Source: Saprospiraceae bacterium
GTDB taxonomy: Bacteria; Bacteroidota; Bacteroidia; Chitinophagales; Saprospiraceae
Reading direction: 5' to 3'
DNA: 55,804 nt
Assembly: GCA_019694295.1 (NCBI GenBank)
Contig: JAIBCG010000012.1
Span: 1-55,804 of the forward strand
The notes beneath the pieces are model-generated. The model had not been told where the DNA came from. It was given only the letters and a program-made list of their open reading frames with translations, and did not search any database. Position numbers and translations under genes: made by a program. Each line of letters begins with the position of its first letter. Position 1 is the stretch's first letter. This document shows positions 1-9,086 of this stretch, one piece after another.

Positions 1-302
1 GCTGCATTTTCTTTAGCCCGTTCTACACTTATAAACACATCACCTTCTATTGGGTCTGCATTGTAAGGAAAGGTAATGATGTCTGTATAATCGTCGTGTT
101 TGAGGTATGTTTCATTGATGCTCAGCAGGTAATCATCACTGCAAAAGATATACGTAATGGCATCCAGACCTTTTTTTTCTGCTTCAATAATGTCCTTTAG
201 CCATTGGATGACTTCATCTTCCTTGTTGAGGTCATAGCTGGTATCTTCGGTAAAAAACTCTATCAGATGTTCTAGCTCGAAAGGAAATGATGGTTCTGTC
301 AT
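1..302 (-). CDS. ybeY: Endoribonuclease YbeY (rRNA maturation factor), 5' part only
   Basis: About 100 residues are visible from an ATG at 302, and the gene runs off the left edge. YbeY is a metal-dependent endoribonuclease for 16S rRNA 3'-end processing and ribosome quality control. The visible part has the family core: LSINETYLKHDDYTDIITF near residues 53-71, followed by GDVFISVERAKENA. The zinc-binding HGxLHLxGYDH motif would lie beyond the window, so the active site cannot be checked. The ATG overlaps the stop of the upstream anti-sigma kinase gene (ATGA), which implies translational coupling. The identification is secure, the completeness unknown. Confidence 0.93.
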   Translation of the reverse strand, partial: MTEPSFPFELEHLIEFFTEDTSYDLNKEDEVIQWLKDIIEAEKKGLDAITYIFCSDDYLLSINETYLKHDDYTDIITFPYNADPIEGDVFISVERAKENA

Positions 303-703
303 ATATTGAAGTGCATTTCGACTGTTCTGCCTTTGTCTTTGAATACGATTTGGTCACAGAGTTGGCGCATAAGGAATACTCCTCTTCCGCCTATGTTATA
401 AATATTTTCAGGTGCTGTCGGGTCCGGAATACTATCCGGATTAAAGCCTTTTCCTTCGTCAGACACTTTGAACTTTATTAGGTTGCGTCTTTCTGTATAT
501 TCGATTTTTACATTTTTATTTTTGTCACAACAATTGCCGTGAATGATGGCATTGTTAACAGCTTCGGTAAGGCTTACAAGAATATTGCCGTGCAAATCCT
601 GAGAGAGATTTTTACCTGTTGTGATTTTCTGTACGAGTGCCTCAACAAGTGCAATGTTGTTGGGTTGAGATGAAATTTGAACCATGTGCAAAGCTTCTTT
701 CAT
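299..703 (-). CDS. RsbW/SpoIIAB-like anti-sigma factor serine kinase (HATPase_c_2)
   Basis: The protein has 134 residues and is essentially one GHKL ATPase domain. The N box is SLTEAVNNAIIHGN, the G1 box DEGKGFNP and the G2 box GGRGVFLMRQL. Proteins of this type phosphorylate an anti-sigma-factor antagonist (STAS protein) or bind a sigma factor in partner-switching control. No STAS or PP2C partner is in the window, so the target is unknown. It sits between the DUF4175 gene upstream and ybeY downstream, overlapping ybeY by 4 bp. The start is an ATG at 703. Two overlapping inverted repeats lie in its leader (753-799). The family is secure, the physiological role is not. Confidence 0.9.
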   Translation of the reverse strand: MKEALHMVQISSQPNNIALVEALVQKITTGKNLSQDLHGNILVSLTEAVNNAIIHGNCCDKNKNVKIEYTERRNLIKFKVSDEGKGFNPDSIPDPTAPENIYNIGGRGVFLMRQLCDQIVFKDKGRTVEMHFNI

Positions 704-752
704 TATCCATGAGTTTGGTAAATAAAAAGTTTGTTTCCGACAGAACGAATCT

Positions 753-774
753 GTGAAATGCTCATGGATTTCAC
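753..774. repeat. Perfect 7-bp inverted repeat (hairpin A) in the anti-sigma kinase leader
   Basis: GTGAAAT at 753-759 and ATTTCAC at 768-774 form a perfect 7-bp stem with an 8-nt loop. It lies about 50 bp upstream of the kinase start and shares bases 772-774 with the next hairpin, so the two cannot form together. Confidence 0.5.
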
Positions 775-799
775 CATACAGGCGTATATCCTGATGGTG
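772..799. repeat. Inverted repeat (hairpin B) between the DUF4175 and anti-sigma kinase genes
   Basis: CACCATACAGG at 772-782 pairs with CCTGATGGTG at 790-799 with a single bulged A, giving a 10-bp stem and a 7-nt loop. It could end or protect the DUF4175 transcript, or act in the kinase leader. No U-run follows it in the direction of transcription (minus), so it is not a classical intrinsic terminator. Confidence 0.5.
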
Positions 800-832
800 T
801 ATTTTTCAAACTTTATGCAATTAAAATCTTTT

Positions 833-3800
833 TTACGAACTTTTCAAGGTTTTGAAGTATTCTTCCACTAAATTTTTATAATAAATTTTCAAAGAAGGGT
901 TTACATCCTTGTAAAGTTCGATTTCTGATTGTCTTTTCTTTATATATTCTTTGAGTGCCGGTGGCATTCTATTGTCTATTTGATCTGCTTGTTCTGCTTT
1001 GCGTTTGTTGTCGAATTCACGCTCTCGTTCTGCTCTTTCAGACTCAAGAAGTTTGGTTTCGATTTCCTTTTGACGCTTAAGCATTTCGTTATTGAGGCGT
1101 TTATTGACCAGATCTTTCTCTGTCTTGTTCATATCTTGAATGAGCTCATCCAGTATTTTATTTTCTCCTGCGCCTTTTCCTTGTTCCTGGTTTTGCTTCT
1201 TCATATTTTCTATCATTTTACGCAGTGCAGCTTGTCTGGCTGCCATCTCGGCAAATTCCTTACTTTTGGGCTGGCCTTCTCCATTCTTAGTACCTTCCAT
1301 CATTTTCTTCATATCCTCGTTGATACCTTTCTGGCTTTTGCTCATTTTGTCCTGAGGTTTTCGGTCAGACCCTGACGAAGACGATTTGCCACCTGGTTTT
1401 TTACAGTTTTTACTGCCTGACTTGTTAGACATCTGTTGTTGCATGTTGTTCATTGCTTCATCAAGCATGAGTGCCAGGTCATTGAGATTTTTCATTGTAC
1501 GCTGTTGAAAATCCTGCGCCTGCGGTTTATATCTTTCCTGTATATTAGAGAGAGAGTTATCCATATTGAGGTTAACTTCAGCTACTTTTTCAAGGATGAA
1601 TGTCTCTATCTGTGACACGCGTTTACTTAACGCAAACAGACTGTCTTCTACCATTTTAAAATCATCTTTGATGCGTTTTTGTCGTTGGCCGAGCTCTGTA
1701 TATTTGGGCGTATTGATAGGTGTTTTTACAAATTGTGTCATGGTCTCTTCTTCATCAAATGACAGGCTTATGAGATTTTCCATCAGTTGGCGCATGGCAT
1801 TATAGTCTTCTTCTGCCTGTTCCTGGTCGCCTGAGGCTGCTTGTTCAGACATAGACTGTGCCATTTCCTTCATCTTTCGGGCGGCTTTTTTCTGTTTTTG
1901 ACTTGCCTTGCTGTTGGCTCCTTGCTTCATATCTTCCTGACTCTTCTGCATGGAGTCTTTTACGTCATCTGATTTTTCTTTTTGCTGGTCAAAATTCTTT
2001 GGTTTATCGAGTTGTTTATTTTGTTTGTCCGTTTCGTCCATTTTTTGTTGCAGTTTTTCGAATTCCTTCTGCATCTCTGATTGCTCTTTCTGAAGTTGAT
2101 CCTGCGATTTTTCGTTTTTCTCGGTTTGGTCGCTTAATTTTTCCTGTTTTTCTGACAGTTCTTCGAGCTTATTGACGATATCCTGAATATTTTTTTCTAC
2201 TTCGAGTTGCTTGTACAGCTCTTTGAGTCTTTCCATTGTCTGTGAAGACTGCTTTTGTTCTTTCTTCATTTCATCCATCTTTTGCAGTGTTTGATCTTTA
2301 TCCATTTGCTGGAGGAGATCCTGTATCTGCTGAAGGAGATCTTTCATTTTGTCCTGCATTACGTCATCAAACATACTTTTGAGTTGTTCTTGTTTTTGCT
2401 CAACATCCTCTTTGGGTTCTGATGTTTCATTTTGGTTTTGCAGATTTTCCTCAAATTTTTGTTTTGCCTGCTGTATTTGTTTTTCTACCTGCTTTTGCCT
2501 TTCCAACAATTTTTCAAGTTCTTTTCTTGTCTGCCAATCTATTTCCTTTTTCTGTAGCAATTTTTCTCTGATCTTCTGTAGTTCGTCCTCTATTTTCTTC
2601 GACTCACGTAATGATTTTTCGAGATCTTTCTTTATTTCCTCGCTGTTTTGGGATGTTAACTGCTCCAGCTCATCTACTGTAGGCATTTTATAAGACATCA
2701 TGGATGTGCGTGCAGGTTTGCTTCCGTTTACAGCATCATTATCATAGACTTCGAAGTAATAGTTTATTTCATCGCCCGGGTTAAGATTGAGTTTGCGCAG
2801 GTCCCATGAATAATTAAATACACCATTGATACCCTGTGGTGCCTGTAGCCTTTCGGTATTTAGCGGGCCTTCTGCTGCCTTGTATTTTTTTATTTTATAA
2901 TTGAATGTAAGGTTTCTTAGACCATAATCATCAGATACATCGCCTACAAAATATACAAGACGTCTGTTGGTGCTGTCATCAAAACGCTGTACCGAAATGA
3001 CAGGATAGGCATCCGGAATTACTGACAAGTTGTAATTGACCGAATCGGCATTGGGCAATAATTCATTCCTAAAGAAAACAGTATAAGGCATGTTGTTCAT
3101 TGCCCGCAGGCTAAAACTATATTCTGACTCGCCACGTTTGGTTGCAGCTACAGTTTTTGATTCATTTCCAAATTTATAGCTAAGCCTACTTGTATTGTCT
3201 GTACTAAAATTCCAAAGTATTTTTGTACCTGCCGGTACCAACACATCGCCTACATTAGTAACCGTTTCATCCTGTCTGCCAGTATAGTCAGGATAATTGA
3301 GCGTTACGACAAAACTTTTAATATTGGGTTTGAGCAAAACGCTAAGTTGATATGTAGCAGACGAAACATCACCTGACAACAGCCTAAACTCGGTATCTTT
3401 CTGACAATTGCTGAACACGTAGCTGAATACATTGTGTGCTTCTTTCTTAAGTCTGTATTCATGACCACCTATTTCTACGAACACTTCATTCGGTATAACA
3501 GAGCCTTGAGTAGTAATCTGTAGTGCGTAGTCTTCATTCTGGCCAACTTTGAGCTGATCATTTTTAAGTATAAAAGCAAAAGGAGCCGGTTTTACGAATT
3601 CTTTATTGTTATTGATAAGCCTGTAGGTACTATCTCTGATGATACTTGAATCAAAAAGCATGACACCCAGTAAAAGGAGTAGTGGCGGTAAAGCGTATTT
3701 GAGGTATTTTTTGTTTTCCTTTAGGTCGATAGCTGCCTTAAAAGGGACAGGTTTTATTTCTTCAGACTTTTGATTAATAGATGCATTGATAAGTGCAGTT

Positions 3801-4180
3801 TCGACAGCATTATACGATTGTTTTTTTAACTGGAGTATATTGAGCAATTTGTCTTTCACATCTGTGAAATGATTGCCAATGATGTCGGCAGCTTGCTCGT
3901 GATTGATGATATTACCAAGGCGGAAATAATGCATAGCCGGCAACACAACCCATTTGCTTATGGCTGCTATTGAAATAAGGATAAATAAAAAAAATACAAG
4001 CTTACGGGCAGTAGTATGAAAATAGAAATTGTACTCAAGCAAATTAATTAATAGAAACAAACCAAGCACCACACCTGCACTGTACAGTGTGCCCTTCAGA
4101 AGCTGATTCGTATAGAATTTTCTGATAAAATGATCCAGTTTCTGAATCAGTAAGGTATAATTGTCATTAAATTCTGCCAT
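833..4180 (-). CDS. DUF4175-family membrane protein with long coiled coil
   Basis: The protein has 1,115 residues. Three hydrophobic segments occur in the first 190 residues (about 30-50, 60-80 and 160-175), followed by a beta-rich extracytoplasmic region to about residue 500. The second half is a very long Q/K/E-rich, low-complexity coiled coil of roughly 500 residues, ending in a charged tail. This layout matches the DUF4175 family of Bacteroidota, whose biochemical function is unknown. It is followed by an anti-sigma kinase and ybeY on the same strand, 129 bp away. Plus-strand reading frames inside it are antisense shadows of the repetitive coiled coil. Confidence 0.85.
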   Translation of the reverse strand: MAEFNDNYTLLIQKLDHFIRKFYTNQLLKGTLYSAGVVLGLFLLINLLEYNFYFHTTARKLVFFLFILISIAAISKWVVLPAMHYFRLGNIINHEQAADIIGNHFTDVKDKLLNILQLKKQSYNAVETALINASINQKSEEIKPVPFKAAIDLKENKKYLKYALPPLLLLLGVMLFDSSIIRDSTYRLINNNKEFVKPAPFAFILKNDQLKVGQNEDYALQITTQGSVIPNEVFVEIGGHEYRLKKEAHNVFSYVFSNCQKDTEFRLLSGDVSSATYQLSVLLKPNIKSFVVTLNYPDYTGRQDETVTNVGDVLVPAGTKILWNFSTDNTSRLSYKFGNESKTVAATKRGESEYSFSLRAMNNMPYTVFFRNELLPNADSVNYNLSVIPDAYPVISVQRFDDSTNRRLVYFVGDVSDDYGLRNLTFNYKIKKYKAAEGPLNTERLQAPQGINGVFNYSWDLRKLNLNPGDEINYYFEVYDNDAVNGSKPARTSMMSYKMPTVDELEQLTSQNSEEIKKDLEKSLRESKKIEDELQKIREKLLQKKEIDWQTRKELEKLLERQKQVEKQIQQAKQKFEENLQNQNETSEPKEDVEQKQEQLKSMFDDVMQDKMKDLLQQIQDLLQQMDKDQTLQKMDEMKKEQKQSSQTMERLKELYKQLEVEKNIQDIVNKLEELSEKQEKLSDQTEKNEKSQDQLQKEQSEMQKEFEKLQQKMDETDKQNKQLDKPKNFDQQKEKSDDVKDSMQKSQEDMKQGANSKASQKQKKAARKMKEMAQSMSEQAASGDQEQAEEDYNAMRQLMENLISLSFDEEETMTQFVKTPINTPKYTELGQRQKRIKDDFKMVEDSLFALSKRVSQIETFILEKVAEVNLNMDNSLSNIQERYKPQAQDFQQRTMKNLNDLALMLDEAMNNMQQQMSNKSGSKNCKKPGGKSSSSGSDRKPQDKMSKSQKGINEDMKKMMEGTKNGEGQPKSKEFAEMAARQAALRKMIENMKKQNQEQGKGAGENKILDELIQDMNKTEKDLVNKRLNNEMLKRQKEIETKLLESERAEREREFDNKRKAEQADQIDNRMPPALKEYIKKRQSEIELYKDVNPSLKIYYKNLVEEYFKTLKSS

Positions 4181-4329
4181 ATTAAAATCACTTTAAGCCA
4201 AAGTATTAAACCACAAAATCTACCTAATGTTGCACTTTAATATTCCTTGAACCGGGCAATTTAAACTTGTTTTACTTATCAATCAAGCAGGTATGCGTTA
4301 AGAAAAGCATAAAATCATCCTGCAGCAAA

Positions 4330-6939
4330 TTATTCAAGCTTAAACCGTTTGTAGGCATTTTGAAGTTCAGGGTCTTTTTCGTTGCTAATCATTTCGCCCA
4401 TCTTTGACTTGATGTAGTCCATGTCAATGTTAAAGCCAGTAGGTTCGAGTTCTTGTTTGGCCATTGCATCCAGCACATACACCTGGAAAAAGCCCAAAAC
4501 AGCAGCAAATCTCTTGATTTTGGATTCGGCATTCATACCCTGGGCATACAATTTATCAAATCCGGTACGTGCTTTTGCAGCATCCGATTTTGCAAGCAAG
4601 GTAGCATAGTTGCCTGTATAAGAGATAAGGGTATAGTCATCGAGTTTTGACATTCCGTTTTCGATAATACTAAGTTTTTCGGTTTTTCCTGCATCTGCAT
4701 ATAACTTTGCCAAAGATGTCAACATGGCTTCACTTGCATTTTTCTCAAATTTTTCTGCATATTCCATCGCTTTTTCTGGTAAAAACTGATGTACAAGCAA
4801 TAACATTCTTGCTTTTTGTGCTTCTGTCCCTTTAGTCAAAAGTTCATTTGCCATTGATCTGAAAAGTTCAGGATTGTTTTCGCCAATAAATGAGGTTGCT
4901 GCACTCCTTACTTCCTCTTTTGGGTCGTTGTTGGCAAGTGCTTTTATTTTATCCATGATGCCGGCTTGGTTTGGGTCGCATCTTACAACAGCTGCCGCTC
5001 TTATTGCCTCCAGTGGATCATTAATGGCTATGCCCATCACTGTCCTGTATTCGTCCTGGCCACCGTCAATAGCCTGTGCGATTTTGTCGATAGCATCATA
5101 CCGTGCCAGTGCCGGAGAAGTCGGATTATACAGGTGGGTGAGTATGGTATCTTCACCATAATCTGTACGCTCGCATAGAATTATTTTTTCTGGGTCTATT
5201 TCTACGAGTAATGGTTTGGCCGGTACCTTGAACCTGTATTGTTGGTTTCTTTCATTTACCCAGCGTTCGTATTTTACTTTGTTGCCTGACTGGTCTGTAA
5301 TATATACTGCAAGCGGGAAGCGAAATACTTTCGGTACGTCGGCTTGGCTCTGTGTCTGTATTACATCTATCACCACCTCTTCGCTTGTTTCATCATAAGA
5401 CTTATAATATTCCAGTTTTGGGTGACCCGAGGCGTTATACCATTGGTCGAAAAACCAATTAAGGTCTTGCCCGGAAGCATCTTCAAATGCCATTCGGAGA
5501 TTATGTACTTCTACTGCTGTAAAGGCATTTTTGGCAAGATAATTTTTAAGTGCTTTAAAGAATACCTTATCTCCGAGCATATTTCGCAACATGTGTAGTA
5601 CGAGTCCGCCTTTGTTGTAGCTGTGTGCATCAAACATGTCGGTCTTTTCATTGTAGTGGTAATGTATCAATGGATGGACATTGTATTGGGCACTCGCCAT
5701 ATAACCGTCCAGTTCATTCAGGCGGTGCAGTTCGGCTTCATCTTTTCCGTACTTATGCTCAAACCACAGATATTCTGAGTAGTTGGCAAAACCTTCGTTG
5801 AGTGTGAGATTGGCCCAGCTTTCGCATGTAACATAATCGCCAAACCAATGGTGCGATATCTCGTGTGCCAGGATATAATCATTCGGATTTTCTTCGAGCT
5901 CGTCAGCGTGGCGTTGTATAAATTCTCCGTAAATGATAGCTGTGGTATTTTCCATTGCACCGCTGACATAGTCACGAACCACTATTTGGGATAGTTTAGG
6001 CCACGGATATTTAAGCCCGAAAGTATTGGAGAAGAATTCAAGCATTTCGGGTGTATGATTGTAAATGAGTTTTGCATCTTTTTCATATTCCGGCTCTGTG
6101 TAATATTCCAACGGTATATCTTTCCACTGGTCTTTTACTACTGCGTATTCTCCTATCGCCATCATAAAAAGATATGGTGCATGCGGGAGGTCCATCTTCC
6201 AGTAATCGGTTCGGGTACCGTCCGTATTTACCTTGCTGCTAACCAACAGACCGTTTGAAAGGGTTTTGTATTTTTTATCTACTGTTATGTAAAGTTCCTG
6301 AGTACACCTTTCATTTGGTCGGTCAATGGTAGGGAACCACCTACTGTTGTTTTCTGCTTCGCCCTGTGTCCATATCTGGGTTGGTTTATCCGGATCTTCG
6401 TTTTTTGGATCAATAAAAAATAACCCTTTCTCTGAAGTAATGGCAGCACTTGATCCTGCCGGAAATTCGCTTGGGCGAGCTATATAGTCTATCACTATAG
6501 TCACTTCATCGTTAGGCGTATATGTCTTGTCAAGATTGATGTAAAGATTGGTATCATCATAATTGTAGGTCAAGTTCGTATTGCCAATTTTTACTGAATT
6601 GATAATAAAATTCTTAGCATCAAGTCTGAATCTGTTGATATCATATCCATAGGGTTTGAATACTAACGCAGCCTTTCCTAAAACCTGTTCTTTGGCCCAG
6701 TCAAATGACACTTCAAGTTTGGTGTGTAGTAAGTCTATTTCTCGCGAATAGGAGGGCTTATATTCCGGTAATGGCTCAATCGTGCTGTCTTCTGCAGCTA
6801 CTGCTTCTTCTTGGTCTTCCGGTACGACTTCTAGATTATCCAGATTAACTATTTCGTCCGGAATAATAGCTTGAGTAGCTTTTTTGGAGGTCGAACAAGA
6901 GAGCAAAACTAAGGCAAAGACTAGAACGATGAAGCGCAT
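4330..6939 (-). CDS. M1-family metallo-aminopeptidase lipoprotein
   Basis: The protein has 869 residues and starts MRFIVLVFALVLLSC, a lipoprotein signal with Cys15 as the lipidation site. The exopeptidase motif GAMEN is near residue 330 and the zinc motif HEISHHW near 357, with the third ligand Glu about 19 residues on in NEGFANYSEYLW. M1 enzymes remove N-terminal residues from peptides; here the lipid anchor places it in the cell envelope. The C-terminal third has helical HEAT-like repeats (DPKEEVRSAA and similar), as in other large M1 enzymes. It lies 94 bp downstream of the GT9 gene on the same strand. The exact substrate range cannot be inferred. Confidence 0.92.
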   Translation of the reverse strand: MRFIVLVFALVLLSCSTSKKATQAIIPDEIVNLDNLEVVPEDQEEAVAAEDSTIEPLPEYKPSYSREIDLLHTKLEVSFDWAKEQVLGKAALVFKPYGYDINRFRLDAKNFIINSVKIGNTNLTYNYDDTNLYINLDKTYTPNDEVTIVIDYIARPSEFPAGSSAAITSEKGLFFIDPKNEDPDKPTQIWTQGEAENNSRWFPTIDRPNERCTQELYITVDKKYKTLSNGLLVSSKVNTDGTRTDYWKMDLPHAPYLFMMAIGEYAVVKDQWKDIPLEYYTEPEYEKDAKLIYNHTPEMLEFFSNTFGLKYPWPKLSQIVVRDYVSGAMENTTAIIYGEFIQRHADELEENPNDYILAHEISHHWFGDYVTCESWANLTLNEGFANYSEYLWFEHKYGKDEAELHRLNELDGYMASAQYNVHPLIHYHYNEKTDMFDAHSYNKGGLVLHMLRNMLGDKVFFKALKNYLAKNAFTAVEVHNLRMAFEDASGQDLNWFFDQWYNASGHPKLEYYKSYDETSEEVVIDVIQTQSQADVPKVFRFPLAVYITDQSGNKVKYERWVNERNQQYRFKVPAKPLLVEIDPEKIILCERTDYGEDTILTHLYNPTSPALARYDAIDKIAQAIDGGQDEYRTVMGIAINDPLEAIRAAAVVRCDPNQAGIMDKIKALANNDPKEEVRSAATSFIGENNPELFRSMANELLTKGTEAQKARMLLLVHQFLPEKAMEYAEKFEKNASEAMLTSLAKLYADAGKTEKLSIIENGMSKLDDYTLISYTGNYATLLAKSDAAKARTGFDKLYAQGMNAESKIKRFAAVLGFFQVYVLDAMAKQELEPTGFNIDMDYIKSKMGEMISNEKDPELQNAYKRFKLE

Positions 6940-7033
6940 GGTGATGTTTTTAATTTTATGAAAAAGTAAATTTGAAAAAATGTTTACAATAAACGTAATT
7001 TATAACATAATTAATGTCAGTATAGCAGTTTAT

Positions 7034-8065
7034 TTAATCTGTCTGATTAAATTTGTCTGAAATACGGTTTATCAATAAGCTGATATCTGTATCATAAGCA
7101 CACTTGAAGTGTTTTTCGGGGCATGCTTGGTAACCATGGAGACCACAAGGCCTGCAATAAAGCCCACTTTCAACCTGTACAACCACTGAGTCATCTGCCA
7201 ACGGACCAAAACCAAACTCTGGAATGGTAGAACAATAAACAGCAGTGGTTGGTGCATTAACTGCAGAGCACAAATGCATTGGTGCCGAATCGTTGACATA
7301 GTTCATAATGGCATCTTTCATCAAAGCAGCTGATTGTAGCAAACTTAATCTGCCGGCAAGATTGACCGATAGCTGATGGCTTGCAGCAGCAATAATTCTG
7401 TCACATAATGCTGTATCAGCCGGAGCCCCGAGAAAATATACCACCACATTACTGTTGAGCTGCCCGACAAATTCGGCCCACCTTTCCTCTGGAAATTGTT
7501 TGGTGAACCAAAGAGATGCAGGTGAAATGGTAATATAAGGCATCTGTTTGTAGGTTAAGACAGATGCATACACACTACTGTCCGGATAAAGTCTTGGCAT
7601 TTTGTTTGAACGGTCTGTTATACTTTCTATCAGTTGGAGGTTACGTTCTATCTCGTGTTTTGAACCAGTGCCGATCTGGTGTTTGATTCTTACATTAAAC
7701 AATACCGAAAGTGGATTTTTATCAAAGCCTAATTTCAGAGGCGCTCCTGATAATGCAGTAATAAAACCGGATGAAGCAAAACGCTGTATATTGATTACAC
7801 AATCATATTGTTCAGACCTTATTATTTTAATTAGTTTGAGCAGATTTTGGTATTTCGCTCTCCTTTTGTCCCAGACTAAAATCTTGCGTATAAAAGGATG
7901 ACGATCAAACAATGGTTCATTACCTTTTTTCACAAGCATGTCAATGGATGCATGCGGATAAAACGAGTGCAGTTTTTCAGCAACAGGCGTCGCCAGAATG
8001 ACATCTCCAATGGATGCTGTCTGAATAATGAGAAATCTACCTAGGCTATGTTGTGTTGTCGGCAC
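7034..8065 (-). CDS. Glycosyltransferase family 9 (heptosyltransferase-like)
   Basis: The protein has 343 residues. The N-terminal GT9 signature IIQTASIGDVILATPVAEKL is present, and the C-terminal half has the NDSAPMHLCSAV donor-binding segment followed by a cysteine-rich CRPCGLHGYQACPEKHFKC region typical of RfaF-like proteins. GT9 enzymes transfer heptose or related sugars to the lipopolysaccharide core on the inner face of the inner membrane. The start is a GTG at 8065. It lies 10 bp downstream of dapD and is probably co-transcribed with it. The family is secure, the sugar donor is not. Confidence 0.9.
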   Translation of the reverse strand: MPTTQHSLGRFLIIQTASIGDVILATPVAEKLHSFYPHASIDMLVKKGNEPLFDRHPFIRKILVWDKRRAKYQNLLKLIKIIRSEQYDCVINIQRFASSGFITALSGAPLKLGFDKNPLSVLFNVRIKHQIGTGSKHEIERNLQLIESITDRSNKMPRLYPDSSVYASVLTYKQMPYITISPASLWFTKQFPEERWAEFVGQLNSNVVVYFLGAPADTALCDRIIAAASHQLSVNLAGRLSLLQSAALMKDAIMNYVNDSAPMHLCSAVNAPTTAVYCSTIPEFGFGPLADDSVVVQVESGLYCRPCGLHGYQACPEKHFKCAYDTDISLLINRISDKFNQTD

Positions 8066-8075
8066 TTTGTCTTAT

Positions 8076-8894
8076 TTAAACTGCCACATTGTATTCTCTT
8101 AATACGTCATTGAGTGAAGTTTTCAAGTCGGTAGAAGGTTTCCGTTGGCCAATGATTAATGCACAGGGTACGTGGTAGGTACCTGCAGGAAAAGTTTTAG
8201 GGTACGAGCCCGGAATAACTACTGAGCGCTCCGGTACTATTCCTTTAAAAACAACGGGTTCGCTTCCTGTTACATCGATAACGTGGGTGGAAGCTGTCAG
8301 TACTACATTGGCACCGAGCACTGCTTCCTTTTCTATCAGCACACCTTCTACAACAATGCATCTGGAGCCAATAAAACAACCATCTTCAATAATAACAGGT
8401 GAAGCCTGGACAGGCTCGAGCACGCCTCCTATGCCTACGCCGCCACTCAGGTGTACATTGCGCCCTATCTGAGCACAAGAGCCTACTGTAGCCCAAGTGT
8501 CAACCATAGTACCGGTACCCACGTATGCACCAATATTGACATAAGAGGGCATCATTATAACACCAGATTCGAGATGAGCACCATAACGTGCAATGGCATG
8601 TGGCACTACCCTTACACCTTGAGCTGCATAGTCCTTTTTAAGTGGAATTTTGTCATGAAATTCCATTGGTCCGGCTTCAAAGGTTTCCATTTTACGAATA
8701 GGAAAATATAGTAACACCGCTTTTTTTATCCATTCATTCACGACCCAGCCTTTTGAATCGGTTTTTTCGGCAATTCTTTTTTTTCCCTTATCAAGCAACT
8801 CTATTACCTGTTCTATTGATGAAATGGTGTCGGGTTGTGAAAGCAAAGTGCGGTCTTGCCATGCACTTTCAATAATGTCCTGCAGTTTATTCAT
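8076..8894 (-). CDS. dapD: 2,3,4,5-tetrahydropyridine-2,6-dicarboxylate N-succinyltransferase
   Basis: The 272-residue protein has the full DapD length. It catalyses the succinyl-CoA-dependent step of lysine and meso-diaminopimelate synthesis in the cytoplasm, supplying peptidoglycan. The left-handed beta-helix hexapeptide repeats run from about residue 110 to 210, including WATVGSCAQIGRNVHLSGG and IEDGCFIGSRCIVVEGV. The start is an ATG. A promoter-like TAATTTTACGCC on the minus strand (8913-8924) lies about 20 bp upstream. It is the first gene of a likely two-gene unit with the GT9 gene. Confidence 0.96.
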   Translation of the reverse strand: MNKLQDIIESAWQDRTLLSQPDTISSIEQVIELLDKGKKRIAEKTDSKGWVVNEWIKKAVLLYFPIRKMETFEAGPMEFHDKIPLKKDYAAQGVRVVPHAIARYGAHLESGVIMMPSYVNIGAYVGTGTMVDTWATVGSCAQIGRNVHLSGGVGIGGVLEPVQASPVIIEDGCFIGSRCIVVEGVLIEKEAVLGANVVLTASTHVIDVTGSEPVVFKGIVPERSVVIPGSYPKTFPAGTYHVPCALIIGQRKPSTDLKTSLNDVLREYNVAV

Positions 8895-9050
8895 TTCTCT
8901 TTTTTAATTTCAGGCGTAAAATTAACACAACTAATGATATGAGCCGATGTTCGTAAATGCAAACATTGTGTTATTAATGATTTTTATAGCATCAATAATA
9001 ATTTTATGAAGGTTTCAGCATTAAGCTGATGATAAGGGCTTACTTTTGAG

Positions 9051-9058
9051 ATTTGATC
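9051..9058 (+). promoter_or_regulatory. Bacteroidota -7 element (TAnnTTTG) for the metallopeptidase gene
   Basis: TACTTTTG matches the TAnnTTTG consensus of the Bacteroidota primary sigma factor and lies 28 bp before the ATG at 9087. A convincing -33 TTG at the right spacing was not found. Confidence 0.45.
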
Positions 9059-9086
9059 AAACAAAACAATTAATATTTCAACAGCC

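Noticed and set aside
929..2693. Several plus-strand open frames with hydrophobic, Cys/Ser-rich products
   Set aside because: They are antisense to the low-complexity Lys/Gln/Glu-rich coiled coil of the DUF4175 gene, which avoids stops on the opposite strand.
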